Positions 1 through 7,761 of a DNA stretch of 28,258 nt are shown here, in pieces. Origin of the DNA: Anaerolineae bacterium. Its GTDB lineage: Bacteria > Chloroflexota > Anaerolineae > Anaerolineales > Villigracilaceae. Numbering within the stretch: the first letter of the stretch is position 1; each line of letters starts with the position of its first letter. The notes beneath the pieces were generated by a model. That model worked only from the letters and a program-made list of their open reading frames with translations. It was not told the DNA's origin and made no database searches. The position numbers and the translations under genes were made by a program. The stretch spans positions 1-28,258 of the forward strand of contig JAFLCF010000038.1 of assembly GCA_017303735.1 (NCBI GenBank), given 5' to 3'.

Positions 1-678
1 CGATTCCGTCTGACCATCATTGGGCTGCTGAGTATGGCAAGCCTGATCTCAGTGACCTTGTTCCGCATTCGCACCTTGTTGAGCGGCACGGATGATTATG
101 CATTCTTGATTTGGAATCTCTTCCTTGCCTGGCTGCCGTTGGTTATGTCTTACCTGGCTTCCAGCTTCGCCTCAAAACGTCGCTTCGTGGCGATCACCGT
201 TCCTGTGGCAGCCATGCTTTGGCTTTTATTCTTTCCAAATGCGCCATACATCATCACAGACTTGTTCCACTTGCGGCATCCACGTGAGACCATTCCGATC
301 TGGTTCGATACTTTGCTTATCAACTGGTTCGCATGGACGGGCGTGTTATTGGGAGTTTTCTCGCTTTTCATCATGCATGATATTGTGCGAAAAGCATGCG
401 GTCGCATTACGGGTTGGCTTTTTGTGCTTGTGGTTGGCACCTTGAGCGGCGTTGGCATTTACATTGGGCGCTTCTTACGCTGGAACTCGTGGGATGTCAT
501 TCTGCATCCGTATGACCGGCTGCGTGAAATGCTATACTACGCATTGCACCCCAGCTTGCAATCGGTTGTATTCATCAGCATATTTTCTTCGTTGTTCATC
601 TTCATTTACATCACCACCTACGCCTTTGGTCTGTTATTTCAAGATCATGCACAACCCGTTAAACAGGACATTTCATGA
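1..678 (+). CDS. DUF1361 family membrane protein, 5' end outside the window
   Basis: The reading frame is open from base 1, so the N-terminus probably lies upstream; an internal ATG at 34 would give 214 residues. I count about six hydrophobic membrane segments, with short charged loops between them. The stretch FPNAPYIITDLFHL followed by GRFLRWNSWD is typical of DUF1361, a family of integral membrane proteins of unknown function. The stop codon overlaps the next start (ATGA at 675-678), so this gene and the YqeB-like gene are probably translated together. That coupling suggests nothing firm about function. The family call rests on recalled motif similarity; the membrane topology is read directly from the sequence. 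Confidence 0.75.
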   Translation, partial: RFRLTIIGLLSMASLISVTLFRIRTLLSGTDDYAFLIWNLFLAWLPLVMSYLASSFASKRRFVAITVPVAAMLWLLFFPNAPYIITDLFHLRHPRETIPIWFDTLLINWFAWTGVLLGVFSLFIMHDIVRKACGRITGWLFVLVVGTLSGVGIYIGRFLRWNSWDVILHPYDRLREMLYYALHPSLQSVVFISIFSSLFIFIYITTYAFGLLFQDHAQPVKQDIS

Positions 679-1475
679 ATCCCCTCATTCTCATCCGCGG
701 CGGCGGCGACCTGGCAACGGGCGTTGCCTTGCGTTTGCATCGCGTTGGCTTTCAAATCGCTATTTTGGAATTGGACAAGCCCCTGGCTGTGCGCCGCACG
801 GTCTCTTTTTCAGAAGCGGTCTATGAGGGCACACAAAACGTTGAAGGCGTCACCGCAAGGCTTGTTTCGGCAGACCAGTTTCAGGTCACGTTGGAGGCGG
901 GTGAGATCCCGGTGTTGATCGATCCGCGGGCGAACATCCTCAAGAATCAATTCATGACGAGTCCAAAGTCCACGTTTGTGATCGATGCGCGTTTGATGAA
1001 AACGGAGCCGGAGCCGCTGCCGGAAAACGTCGCGCTTCATATCGGGCTCGGACCTGGTTTCACTGCCGGAGCCGATTGCCACGCTGTGATCGAAACCCAA
1101 CGCGGACATGCGCTTGGCAGAGTGTATTGGGAAGGACAGAGCGCGCCGGACAGCCGCCAACCCGATGGCGATACACGACGTGTTTTGCGCGCACCCGCGG
1201 CAGGCGCATTGGAGCCGTTCAAATCCATTGGCGATTCTTGCAAGCAAGGTGATGTGATCGCAAGCATTGGCGGCAAAGACATCCTCAGTCCCTTCGATGG
1301 CATCTTGCGCGGATTGATTCACCCGCGTGTGGATGTGACCGAAAACATGAAGATCGGCGATGTGGATGCGCGCAACGACCCAAACATGGTGCGCTTTGTT
1401 TCCGATAAAGCCTTATCAGTAGCCGGTGGTGTGCTGGAGGCTGTGTATATGAAGTTGAGGGAGATGGAAGGGTAG
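675..1475 (+). CDS. yqeB: YqeB/EF2563-type selenium-dependent molybdenum hydroxylase maturation protein
   Basis: 266 residues. The N-terminus has a nucleotide-binding-like glycine stretch, IRGGGDLATG (residues 8-17), characteristic of the EF2563/YqeB family. Members are found with selenium-dependent molybdenum hydroxylases and are thought to help mature their cofactor; the exact reaction is not settled. A C-terminal region (about 190-240) with APAAGALEPFKSIGD and SPFDGILRGLIHP looks like a biotinyl/lipoyl-type beta-barrel. The start overlaps the upstream DUF1361 stop by 4 nt (ATGA). No molybdenum hydroxylase subunit, XdhC-type gene or selD lies in the window, so any partners must be elsewhere or upstream. 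Family call fairly confident; role in this organism inferred. Confidence 0.8.
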   Translation: MNPLILIRGGGDLATGVALRLHRVGFQIAILELDKPLAVRRTVSFSEAVYEGTQNVEGVTARLVSADQFQVTLEAGEIPVLIDPRANILKNQFMTSPKSTFVIDARLMKTEPEPLPENVALHIGLGPGFTAGADCHAVIETQRGHALGRVYWEGQSAPDSRQPDGDTRRVLRAPAAGALEPFKSIGDSCKQGDVIASIGGKDILSPFDGILRGLIHPRVDVTENMKIGDVDARNDPNMVRFVSDKALSVAGGVLEAVYMKLREMEG

Positions 1476-1528
1476 GTTTCATGTAAAGCATTGGTCTATT
1501 AAATGTTGTGATTCGTTTAAGGCATAAA

Positions 1529-2053
1529 ATGAAAACTACTAGTCAAATCATTATCTTTTATATATTTTCACTTGCAATAGTGTTGCTTAGTTGCTCATCT
1601 GCCAAGTCAGAGATTTCAGACACATTGGATGCTAAATTCACCGAGCTTGTTAAAAACGAGGAGTTGAACAAATACTTTGAAGTGCGATTAGTCTCAGATC
1701 AGGAAGTTTATGAAATCGGTACAGTCATAAGAATATTCTTATATAATGTTTCAGACGAAAAAATATTGTTCCCAGTCGGATATGGGATAAGATTATTTAT
1801 AGTTATCGACAATGAGTGGATCGAAATAGACAATAAAAGTAATTTTTCTGGTGAAGCTGTTACATTACCAAGCATTAGTAATCAAGAGTTAGGTGCACGG
1901 TTGTCCTTTGGGGTATTACCAGCCCTGTCTTCGGGAATTGAAATACATGAAAAAATAGTCCTTAGAATATTAATTCAAGGGACATTAATGTCAAGTTTGG
2001 ATACAGAAAATACATCGACCGGGGCATTTGTCGATGTATTTATCGAGCCATAG
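1529..2053 (+). CDS. small hypothetical lipoprotein, AT-rich gene
   Basis: 174 residues from the ATG at 1529, preferred to the in-frame GTG at 1508 because AAGG lies about 7 nt before it and it gives a proper signal peptide. Residues 1-21 form a lipoprotein signal ending in LLSC, so Cys22 should be lipidated and the protein anchored outside the cytoplasmic membrane. The remainder is beta-rich (for example YEIGTVIRIFLYNVSDEKI) and resembles an Ig-like fold such as the BsuPI-type inhibitor domain, but I cannot assign a family. The gene is visibly richer in A/T and in codons such as ATA, AAT and TTA than the genes on either side, which suggests recent acquisition. It is followed by a second gene of the same composition. 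Confidence 0.7.
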   Translation: MKTTSQIIIFYIFSLAIVLLSCSSAKSEISDTLDAKFTELVKNEELNKYFEVRLVSDQEVYEIGTVIRIFLYNVSDEKILFPVGYGIRLFIVIDNEWIEIDNKSNFSGEAVTLPSISNQELGARLSFGVLPALSSGIEIHEKIVLRILIQGTLMSSLDTENTSTGAFVDVFIEP

Positions 2054-2106
2054 TAGTAAAAATTAATCGTAGTAATATCTTGGGTATCATTACGCAAGAG
2101 GCGAGC

Positions 2107-2576
2107 ATGAATTCAAATCTTACTTTCTTAGGCTATATAAGATTATTACTCACTGTTTATTTACAGATAACAGTAGTTTGCATAATCTTAATTGGAATAT
2201 TTGTATTATATATTAGGTATTCTGAAGAACCTGCGAAGCCAGTATCAATAGAAGATATTGCTTATTTGTGTTCTAAACTTGAAATTGAAAAAGAAACTAT
2301 TTGCAACTCTACTGAAAATATTTATCCAGAAGATTTCTCAGACATAATGAAAGAAATATTTCAGGAAGGTTCCCATTCTTATAAAGAGGTTCAAGGCTTA
2401 TTTCTAAATTTCAAATCAAATTAGACACTGATACTACTGATTCTGCCTCGAAACTTTTTATAAGTTACTATGATATAAATAAAGATGGCTCTTTTGATTT
2501 TGCAATTTATTTTGAGGGCACACCAGAAAATAGCTTATCAGATGGCATTGTGTTTGCAGTAGATTTGGAATATTAG
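2107..2576 (+). pseudogene. frameshifted hypothetical membrane-anchored protein with a DxNxDG loop
   Basis: The ATG at 2107 has a GAGG ribosome site about 7 nt upstream, so I prefer it to the TTG at 2080. The first part encodes an N-terminal membrane segment (about residues 10-37) and a soluble region, ending at a TAG at 2422. Coding-like sequence continues in another frame from about 2403 to a TAG at 2574-2576. It reads KFQIKLDTDTTDSASKLF, then YYDINKDGSFDFAIYFEG. The frames join if one T is restored to the TTT run at 2401-2403. The downstream part holds DINKDGSFD, matching the calcium-loop pattern DxNxDGxxD of EF-hand/dockerin-like proteins. The break may be a real mutation or a homopolymer sequencing error. 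AT-rich like the preceding lipoprotein gene. Confidence 0.6.
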
Positions 2577-2630
2577 AAATTCTACTGACCGATGCGAACA
2601 AAACATAAATCTAACAAGATAATCAAAAAA

Positions 2631-2652
2631 GGGACAGCCTCTCGGCTGTCCC
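2631..2652 (-). terminator. rho-independent terminator of the response regulator cluster
   Basis: A perfect 9-bp stem (GGGACAGCC / GGCTGTCCC) with a 4-nt loop. Read on the minus strand it is followed directly by TTTTTT (2625-2630), and it lies 33 nt after the response regulator stop. Confidence 0.9.
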
Positions 2653-2685
2653 TTTACCATTTCCAAATTCACCAATCTACCCCCA

Positions 2686-3411
2686 TCACCCACCCTCATA
2701 CAAATACCCCGTCCCGCGCACGCTGACGACCTTCTCCGAAAGCGAAGGGAAGGCTTCCAGTTTGTGGCGTAGGCGGCTGACGAGCGGGCGCAAAATTTCG
2801 GGGGCTTCGCGCGCCGAGGTGTCGTAGCCCTGCACCAGCAGCACCAGTTCGCGGTGCGAAAAGACCTTGCCCTCATTCTCCATCAGGATGCGCAGCAGGC
2901 GTCCCTCGGCAGGCGTGAGATGCTCGATCTTACTCTTATGTTTGATCTGACGACGCGACAAATCGACCATGGTGCCGTCTTTGAGCGTATACACTTCCTG
3001 GGTGGATTCTGACCCCGTCACCGCCGCATTGCTGACCCGAGACTTGCTGCGCCGACCCAAGCCTTTCTTTACGCTGGCAAGGATCTGCGCCGGAGAAGCA
3101 GGCTTGAGCAAATAATCATGGATGCGCAAACGCAAGGCTTGAATGGCGGTTTCAATCGAGCCATGTGCAGTCAGCAAAATAATTTCAGTTTCAGGCGATG
3201 TCTGGTTGACGACCTGAATCACTTCAAGACCGTCCATGCCGGGCATTTTCAGGTCCACGATCATCAAGTCTACGGCGTGGGTGCGGATGTGCTCAACAGC
3301 CGCCTGTCCGTTCGGGACGGATGATACGATAAACCCCTCCAGCTTTAGAATATCAGTGAGGGATTGCCGGGCTACAGGTTCGTCATCGACGACAAGGATG
3401 TTCGACTTCAT
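2686..3411 (-). CDS. response regulator, receiver plus winged-helix DNA-binding domain
   Basis: 241 residues. The receiver domain (about 1-120) has the acidic pair D9/D10, the phosphoacceptor D53 (IVDLKMPGMDG), T81 and K103, all intact. A linker of about 25 residues leads to an OmpR/PhoB-type winged helix (about 140-238) with LTPAEGRLLRILMENEG, LVSRLRHKLE and VRGTGYLY. The receiver resembles NtrC-type receivers (LLTAHGSIETAI), an unusual but known pairing with a PhoB-type output domain. The start codon overlaps the stop of the upstream hybrid kinase (ATGA, 3408-3411), so that kinase is its likely partner. It probably acts as a phosphorylation-dependent transcription factor; its targets cannot be read from the sequence. 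Confidence 0.92.
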   Translation of the reverse strand: MKSNILVVDDEPVARQSLTDILKLEGFIVSSVPNGQAAVEHIRTHAVDLMIVDLKMPGMDGLEVIQVVNQTSPETEIILLTAHGSIETAIQALRLRIHDYLLKPASPAQILASVKKGLGRRSKSRVSNAAVTGSESTQEVYTLKDGTMVDLSRRQIKHKSKIEHLTPAEGRLLRILMENEGKVFSHRELVLLVQGYDTSAREAPEILRPLVSRLRHKLEAFPSLSEKVVSVRGTGYLYEGG

Positions 3412-4991
3412 TGGTTTCCTCCGGTGGGCAATAGGATTCTAAAACAGGCGCCGGGGGCGCGGTCTGTGAGCAGTTCGAGCGAGCCTCCGTGTGCAGTAAT
3501 TATATTGTAACTTACGGTTAAGCCCAGCCCCGTGCCTCCATCTTTGGTACTAAAGAAGGGCTCAAAGATATTGGCTTGTTCCTCACCAGAAATGCCCTTG
3601 CCGCTATCTTGAAAGAGCAGTTCCACGCCGTCTTCCCACGTCCGCGCGGTGATGCGCAAATCTCCGCCTTCAGGAGCCATCGCATCGGCGGCATTCAAGA
3701 TCAAATTAAGGAACACTTGCTGGATCTGACTCCCCACCGCCGTGATAAGCGGCAAGTCATCGCGAATATCTTTGATGATATTGACCTTTGCTTCCGATAA
3801 CTGCTTCGCCATCAGGCTCAACACATACTCGAGCATATCCACCAAGCTGACTTGGGTTTGTGTGGAAGCATTCGGGCGGTAAAAGTCTAACATGCGGCGG
3901 GCGGTGACCATTAGGCGTTCGAGCTCGGTCCGTGCCAGGTCGAAATATTCTTTGCGTTTTTCGGCGGGCAAATCCTCGCGCCCGGCAAGGTGTAAACAGT
4001 TCTGCACAGCCTGCAGCGGATTATTGATCTCATGTGCAATGGACGCGCTCAACCGTCCAGCCGCCGCCATCTTCTCAGCTTGGATCAATGCTTTTTGCGA
4101 GGCTTCGATCTGACGCACATACTCCACCTGCTCGGCATATAGGCGCGAATTTTCCAACGCCGTCGCCGCCTGACGCGCCAGAATTTGGAACATCTCCAAG
4201 TCTGATTCGCGGAAGGCGGGTTCGCTTTCATTGCGAGCCGCCAGAAAGACCGTGCTCAGGCTTGGGTGATGAACTGGCACGAGAATCGCTGAACCTAGTT
4301 CGAGGTCAGCAAGAAGCGCTTTCAAGGCGGGGTCACCCGGTCCGGCGGAGTTGATCAGCACCGGCGAGTCAGAGGCGTCGGCGCGGGAAATTAAATCCAA
4401 TAACGGCATCGACTCGGTTACACCGCGACCGGCGAGGCGGGAAAATTCCTTCTCTGCATTTTGCTTTTGATAACAAGCCGCTTGCGAGCAATTGACCTGC
4501 GCCGTGATGGCTTTGATGATCAGATCAAGCAAAGGCGCGCGACGGCGTTCGGAAAGCAAAGACTCGGTGACGGCAAACAGCGGGCGCAACGCCTGCGTGC
4601 GCGCAGCGTCGCGTTTCTTTTGATTATCAGCGAAGGCAAGCTGCACGGCATCGACAAGCTCCGCGCCCTGCTTAAACGGCTTGAGGATAAGACCATCCAC
4701 CCCCTGACGCAGCGCGTGAATGGCAGTATCTACCGTGCCATGACCGGTCATGATGAGAACAGCGGCATCGGGCTGCCAACGTTGCACATGTTGAATGACT
4801 TCGAAGCCATCCACATCGGGCATGCGGATATCGACCAGCAACAGGTCGATGGGGTTGTCTTCAAAATAATCGACCGCCATGCGCGGGTTGGTTTGTGTGG
4901 CAACGCGATACCCCGCACGGGTAAGCACCCGTTCGCAAAGCATGGCAATGCCGGGTTCATCATCAACGACGTACACAAAAGGTGCTTCCAT
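3408..4991 (-). CDS. hybrid sensor histidine kinase: receiver, GAF, HisKA, ATPase
   Basis: 527 residues with no membrane segment, so probably cytoplasmic. The N-terminal receiver (about 1-120) keeps D10/D11, the phosphoacceptor D54 (LLVDIRMPDVDG) and K104. A GAF-like domain follows (about 140-285), then a coiled stretch and the dimerisation/phosphoacceptor helix with H320 in SIAHEINNPLQ. The ATPase domain has the N box (NLILNAADAM, about 429-438), G1 (DSGKGI), F box (FEPFFSTK) and G2 (GGTGLGLT). All catalytic motifs are intact. A receiver placed before the kinase suggests it accepts phosphate from another kinase, plausibly the upstream three-GAF kinase. It is translationally coupled to the response regulator. 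Confidence 0.92.
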   Translation of the reverse strand: MEAPFVYVVDDEPGIAMLCERVLTRAGYRVATQTNPRMAVDYFEDNPIDLLLVDIRMPDVDGFEVIQHVQRWQPDAAVLIMTGHGTVDTAIHALRQGVDGLILKPFKQGAELVDAVQLAFADNQKKRDAARTQALRPLFAVTESLLSERRRAPLLDLIIKAITAQVNCSQAACYQKQNAEKEFSRLAGRGVTESMPLLDLISRADASDSPVLINSAGPGDPALKALLADLELGSAILVPVHHPSLSTVFLAARNESEPAFRESDLEMFQILARQAATALENSRLYAEQVEYVRQIEASQKALIQAEKMAAAGRLSASIAHEINNPLQAVQNCLHLAGREDLPAEKRKEYFDLARTELERLMVTARRMLDFYRPNASTQTQVSLVDMLEYVLSLMAKQLSEAKVNIIKDIRDDLPLITAVGSQIQQVFLNLILNAADAMAPEGGDLRITARTWEDGVELLFQDSGKGISGEEQANIFEPFFSTKDGGTGLGLTVSYNIITAHGGSLELLTDRAPGACFRILLPTGGNQ

Positions 4992-5002
4992 GTTTATGTT
5001 GG

Positions 5003-5084
5003 TGTCACTCTGAGGGAGCGTTCTTCGCGACCGAAGAGTCTCTCAGGTTATGTAAGAGACCCTTCGTTATCACTCAGGGTGACA
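5003..5084. repeat. nested inverted-repeat element between two kinase genes
   Basis: The outer arms 5003-5014 (TGTCACTCTGAG) and 5073-5084 (CTCAGGGTGACA) are complementary except at one position. The inner arms 5032-5043 (CGAAGAGTCTCT) and 5055-5066 (AGAGACCCTTCG) are also complementary except at one position. The whole could fold into a long stem. The motif GTCACcCTGAG with CGAAGGGTCTC resembles dispersed intergenic palindromes I know from Anaerolineae genomes; copy number cannot be judged from this window. It has no run of T that would mark a simple terminator. Confidence 0.6.
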
Positions 5085-5098
5085 TTATCCTTTTTATA

Positions 5099-7699
5099 TT
5101 AAAGTGGCAACCAAACCTCAAAGACCGAGCCGCGCCCGGATTCACTTAATACTTCGATGGTACCGCCATGGTCGGCAACAATGCCATAGGTAACAGAGAG
5201 CCCGAGCCCCGTTCCACCGCGATTGCCTTTGGTGGTGAAGAACGGCTCAAAGATCTTCGATTGGTCTTCTGTGGAAATACCCGAGCCCGTATCCTGCACC
5301 GACAAGACCACCCAATCTCTGCTTTCACGCTTACCCAGGAAGGTGCGCACCTGCATCTCGCCGCCTTTGGGCATGGCTTGCAATCCATTGTGAATGAGGT
5401 TCAGTAAAACTTGTTTCATTTGATTTGAATCAATCGAAACCCAAGGCAGAGACTCATCCAGATCAAGAATGAGCGCGACGTTATTGGTTTGGATCAAGTG
5501 CCGCGTCAATGCGATGACATCGTTGACGACTTCGTTCAGATCGGCACTGGCGCGGATGCGCTCTCCCTGCCGCGAGAAATCGAGTAAACGCCGAACCACC
5601 GAGCTTGCCCTCCGCGCCTCCTGCAGGACCATGAGCAGTTCCTTCTTGTGAGGCGAACCTTCAGGCAAATCTTCGAGCACCAACTCTGAAAAACCCGTTA
5701 CCGTGGTGAGCGGATTGTTCAATTCATGCGCCACGCCTGCCGCCATTTCACCGACGGCTGCAAGTTTTGCCGCCTGCAAGAGTCTTGCCTCGGCAGCACG
5801 TTGGGCTTCCATACGTTCTTTTAATTCCGTCTCAGTCATACGTAATTGCCGGACAGTCTCTTGCAGTTTTTGGTACTGGTTCGCGCTGGTGACCACAGAG
5901 GCGAGAATACCCGCCAACGCCTCCATCGCGATCAGGTCATTGTGAGTGAAGGCGTTAACGTCCCGGCTTTCCACATCGATGATGCCGAGAATTTGTTCGC
6001 CATCTTTCAACGCTACACAAATTTCTGAACGCGCATCCCAGCCTTTTGTAGGACTGTATAGTTGGCTTTGAGCTGTATCGTTAAGTAGAATGCTTTCGCC
6101 CGTGCGCGAGACGTGCCCCGTCACCCCTTCGAGTACAACGAATTCTTCGCCGCCAAGCGATTTGGTAAATGTCGCCGCCTGTGTACCGCCAATACCACGA
6201 ATGGAAAAATCATTATCCTCGCTTAAGAGCAAGATCGCCGCAAGTTCATAACGGAAATATTGCGCCACCAATTCTGCTGTGATGGAAGCAACTTCTTTTT
6301 TATCGTTCAAGCCAATCACCTGTTGAACGACTTCATGGATCAAGCCCAGGCTGCGCGCACGTCCCTCCGCCTCTTCACGCAGACGGGTATATTCGATCAA
6401 CCCGGCGAGATGGCTGGCGATCACGACCATAAGATGTTCATCATATTGACTGAACGCCTCGGCATGTGAGTTTTCGATCACTAGCACGCCAGTAGCCTGT
6501 CCGCGATAGCGTAGCGGAACGATCAACTCAGAGCGTGCGGTTTGATGAATTCCAACAAAGCCCTCACGCGAAGAATCGGAAATACGGCGCACACTGCCCT
6601 CTTTCAACAGCGGCTGAATGGGATGGTCCACGACCGATACGCTGATGACATTCAACTTTCCGTCAAATAAGCGATAGTCACGCAGGATGCGCCCGTCACT
6701 GGAACGTAGGAAGAGGGCAATCAATTCGGTTGTAAATGCGCGAGAAAGCAAGCCGAACATGCGGCGAGCGATCTGGTCGAGGTTTTGGGCAGAAGATACA
6801 GTCAACACAAAATCATTGAGCAAGCCAAGCCTGCGCAAATGTGAAGACATTTCAGAAAAGGTGACGACCACATCCACGGTTTGCGGAACGCCCGCCGCCA
6901 ATTCACGCAGTTGACCGCGCTCGCCAGTAGTGAATTCCTTTTGCCGCCACATGGCTACGATGCCAATCAAACGCTGTCCCACAACGAGCGGCAGGCAGAT
7001 CCAGCATCCGCTATTGGCTTTCAACGCCATGAATGGAAGCTGGTCAAAATTGGGTTGTCCGTAGGTGAGTAATAGATCTGATAAAGAACGGTTCACACGC
7101 CGGAAGATCGGGTTGTCATCTACCAGCAAAGATGCCCCGCGTGCTTTGGGCGCGTTCCACTCGGCTTGGATCTCAAGCGTGTCGCCGCGTCGGATCGCCA
7201 ACCAGGCTCCCTGGCAGGTGACCGACTGAACGAAATTGCCAAGCACTTTCTCCAGCGCAAGCGGAAGATCGAAGGCGAGACCCGATTGCAAATCCGGCAG
7301 GAGCATCTGCGCCTTTGGAGTGAACTGCCCCGAAAGCAAAGAAGCCATCAAGCGCCAGGTCCGTTGCGCCGCGGGAGATTGTTCTGACTCAGCGCCAACC
7401 AAGATCAATCGTGATGTACTGATAATGGGGTAGGCAAAGAAGCGTCCCGTTCCAACCGAACGATTCTCCGGGATTTCTGCCGAACGAGTATGCCCCCCGC
7501 TTAGCGCTCCGCATAACCAGGCATCCGTGGAAGATGCTGCCATGATGCCGGTCAATTCGTTTTGAGCGGATTTGGTTAAACGATGAGATGCCCGCACCAG
7601 CCAGACGCCGCCAACCCTCTCCGCCAGCACAGCCCAAGCCGCGCCAGTGAGTTGAACCGCTTCCTTCAGTTGGGTGTCGATGCCTGTTTCAGTCTGCAT
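5099..7699 (-). CDS. multi-GAF sensor histidine kinase
   Basis: 866 residues, no membrane segments. I see three convincing GAF-type domains at about 140-280, 295-440 and 455-605, plus a degenerate GAF-like region at about 10-120. A coiled coil (about 610-645) leads to the HisKA helix with phosphoacceptor H658 (GVAHELNNPL). The ATPase domain has the N box NLIHNGLQAM (about 767-776), G1 DTGSGI, F box FEPFFTTK and G2 GGTGLGLS, all intact. It probably senses a small molecule, light through a bilin, or redox state, but no GAF ligand residue is clear enough to choose. It has no receiver or output domain, so it must pass phosphate to another protein; the receiver-bearing hybrid kinase 107 nt downstream is the natural candidate. 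Confidence 0.9.
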   Translation of the reverse strand: MQTETGIDTQLKEAVQLTGAAWAVLAERVGGVWLVRASHRLTKSAQNELTGIMAASSTDAWLCGALSGGHTRSAEIPENRSVGTGRFFAYPIISTSRLILVGAESEQSPAAQRTWRLMASLLSGQFTPKAQMLLPDLQSGLAFDLPLALEKVLGNFVQSVTCQGAWLAIRRGDTLEIQAEWNAPKARGASLLVDDNPIFRRVNRSLSDLLLTYGQPNFDQLPFMALKANSGCWICLPLVVGQRLIGIVAMWRQKEFTTGERGQLRELAAGVPQTVDVVVTFSEMSSHLRRLGLLNDFVLTVSSAQNLDQIARRMFGLLSRAFTTELIALFLRSSDGRILRDYRLFDGKLNVISVSVVDHPIQPLLKEGSVRRISDSSREGFVGIHQTARSELIVPLRYRGQATGVLVIENSHAEAFSQYDEHLMVVIASHLAGLIEYTRLREEAEGRARSLGLIHEVVQQVIGLNDKKEVASITAELVAQYFRYELAAILLLSEDNDFSIRGIGGTQAATFTKSLGGEEFVVLEGVTGHVSRTGESILLNDTAQSQLYSPTKGWDARSEICVALKDGEQILGIIDVESRDVNAFTHNDLIAMEALAGILASVVTSANQYQKLQETVRQLRMTETELKERMEAQRAAEARLLQAAKLAAVGEMAAGVAHELNNPLTTVTGFSELVLEDLPEGSPHKKELLMVLQEARRASSVVRRLLDFSRQGERIRASADLNEVVNDVIALTRHLIQTNNVALILDLDESLPWVSIDSNQMKQVLLNLIHNGLQAMPKGGEMQVRTFLGKRESRDWVVLSVQDTGSGISTEDQSKIFEPFFTTKGNRGGTGLGLSVTYGIVADHGGTIEVLSESGRGSVFEVWLPL

Positions 7700-7713
7700 G
7701 CCGTGTGCACGAA

Positions 7714-7719
7714 ATTATA
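7714..7719 (-). promoter_or_regulatory. -10 box of the multi-GAF kinase gene
   Basis: TATAAT on the minus strand, 14 nt before the ATG at 7699. Transcription would start about 7 nt before the start codon, and there is no Shine-Dalgarno sequence. No good -35 is seen at 17 nt; TTGAAC lies at 20 nt. Confidence 0.45.
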
Positions 7720-7761
7720 CCCTTACCCCGTACCATGCCGTTCAATTGTGGGTAGGTTTTA

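Noticed and set aside
4461..5102. 213-residue plus-strand frame
   Set aside because: Opposite the receiver and GAF part of the hybrid kinase and through the inverted repeat; no motif or ribosome site.
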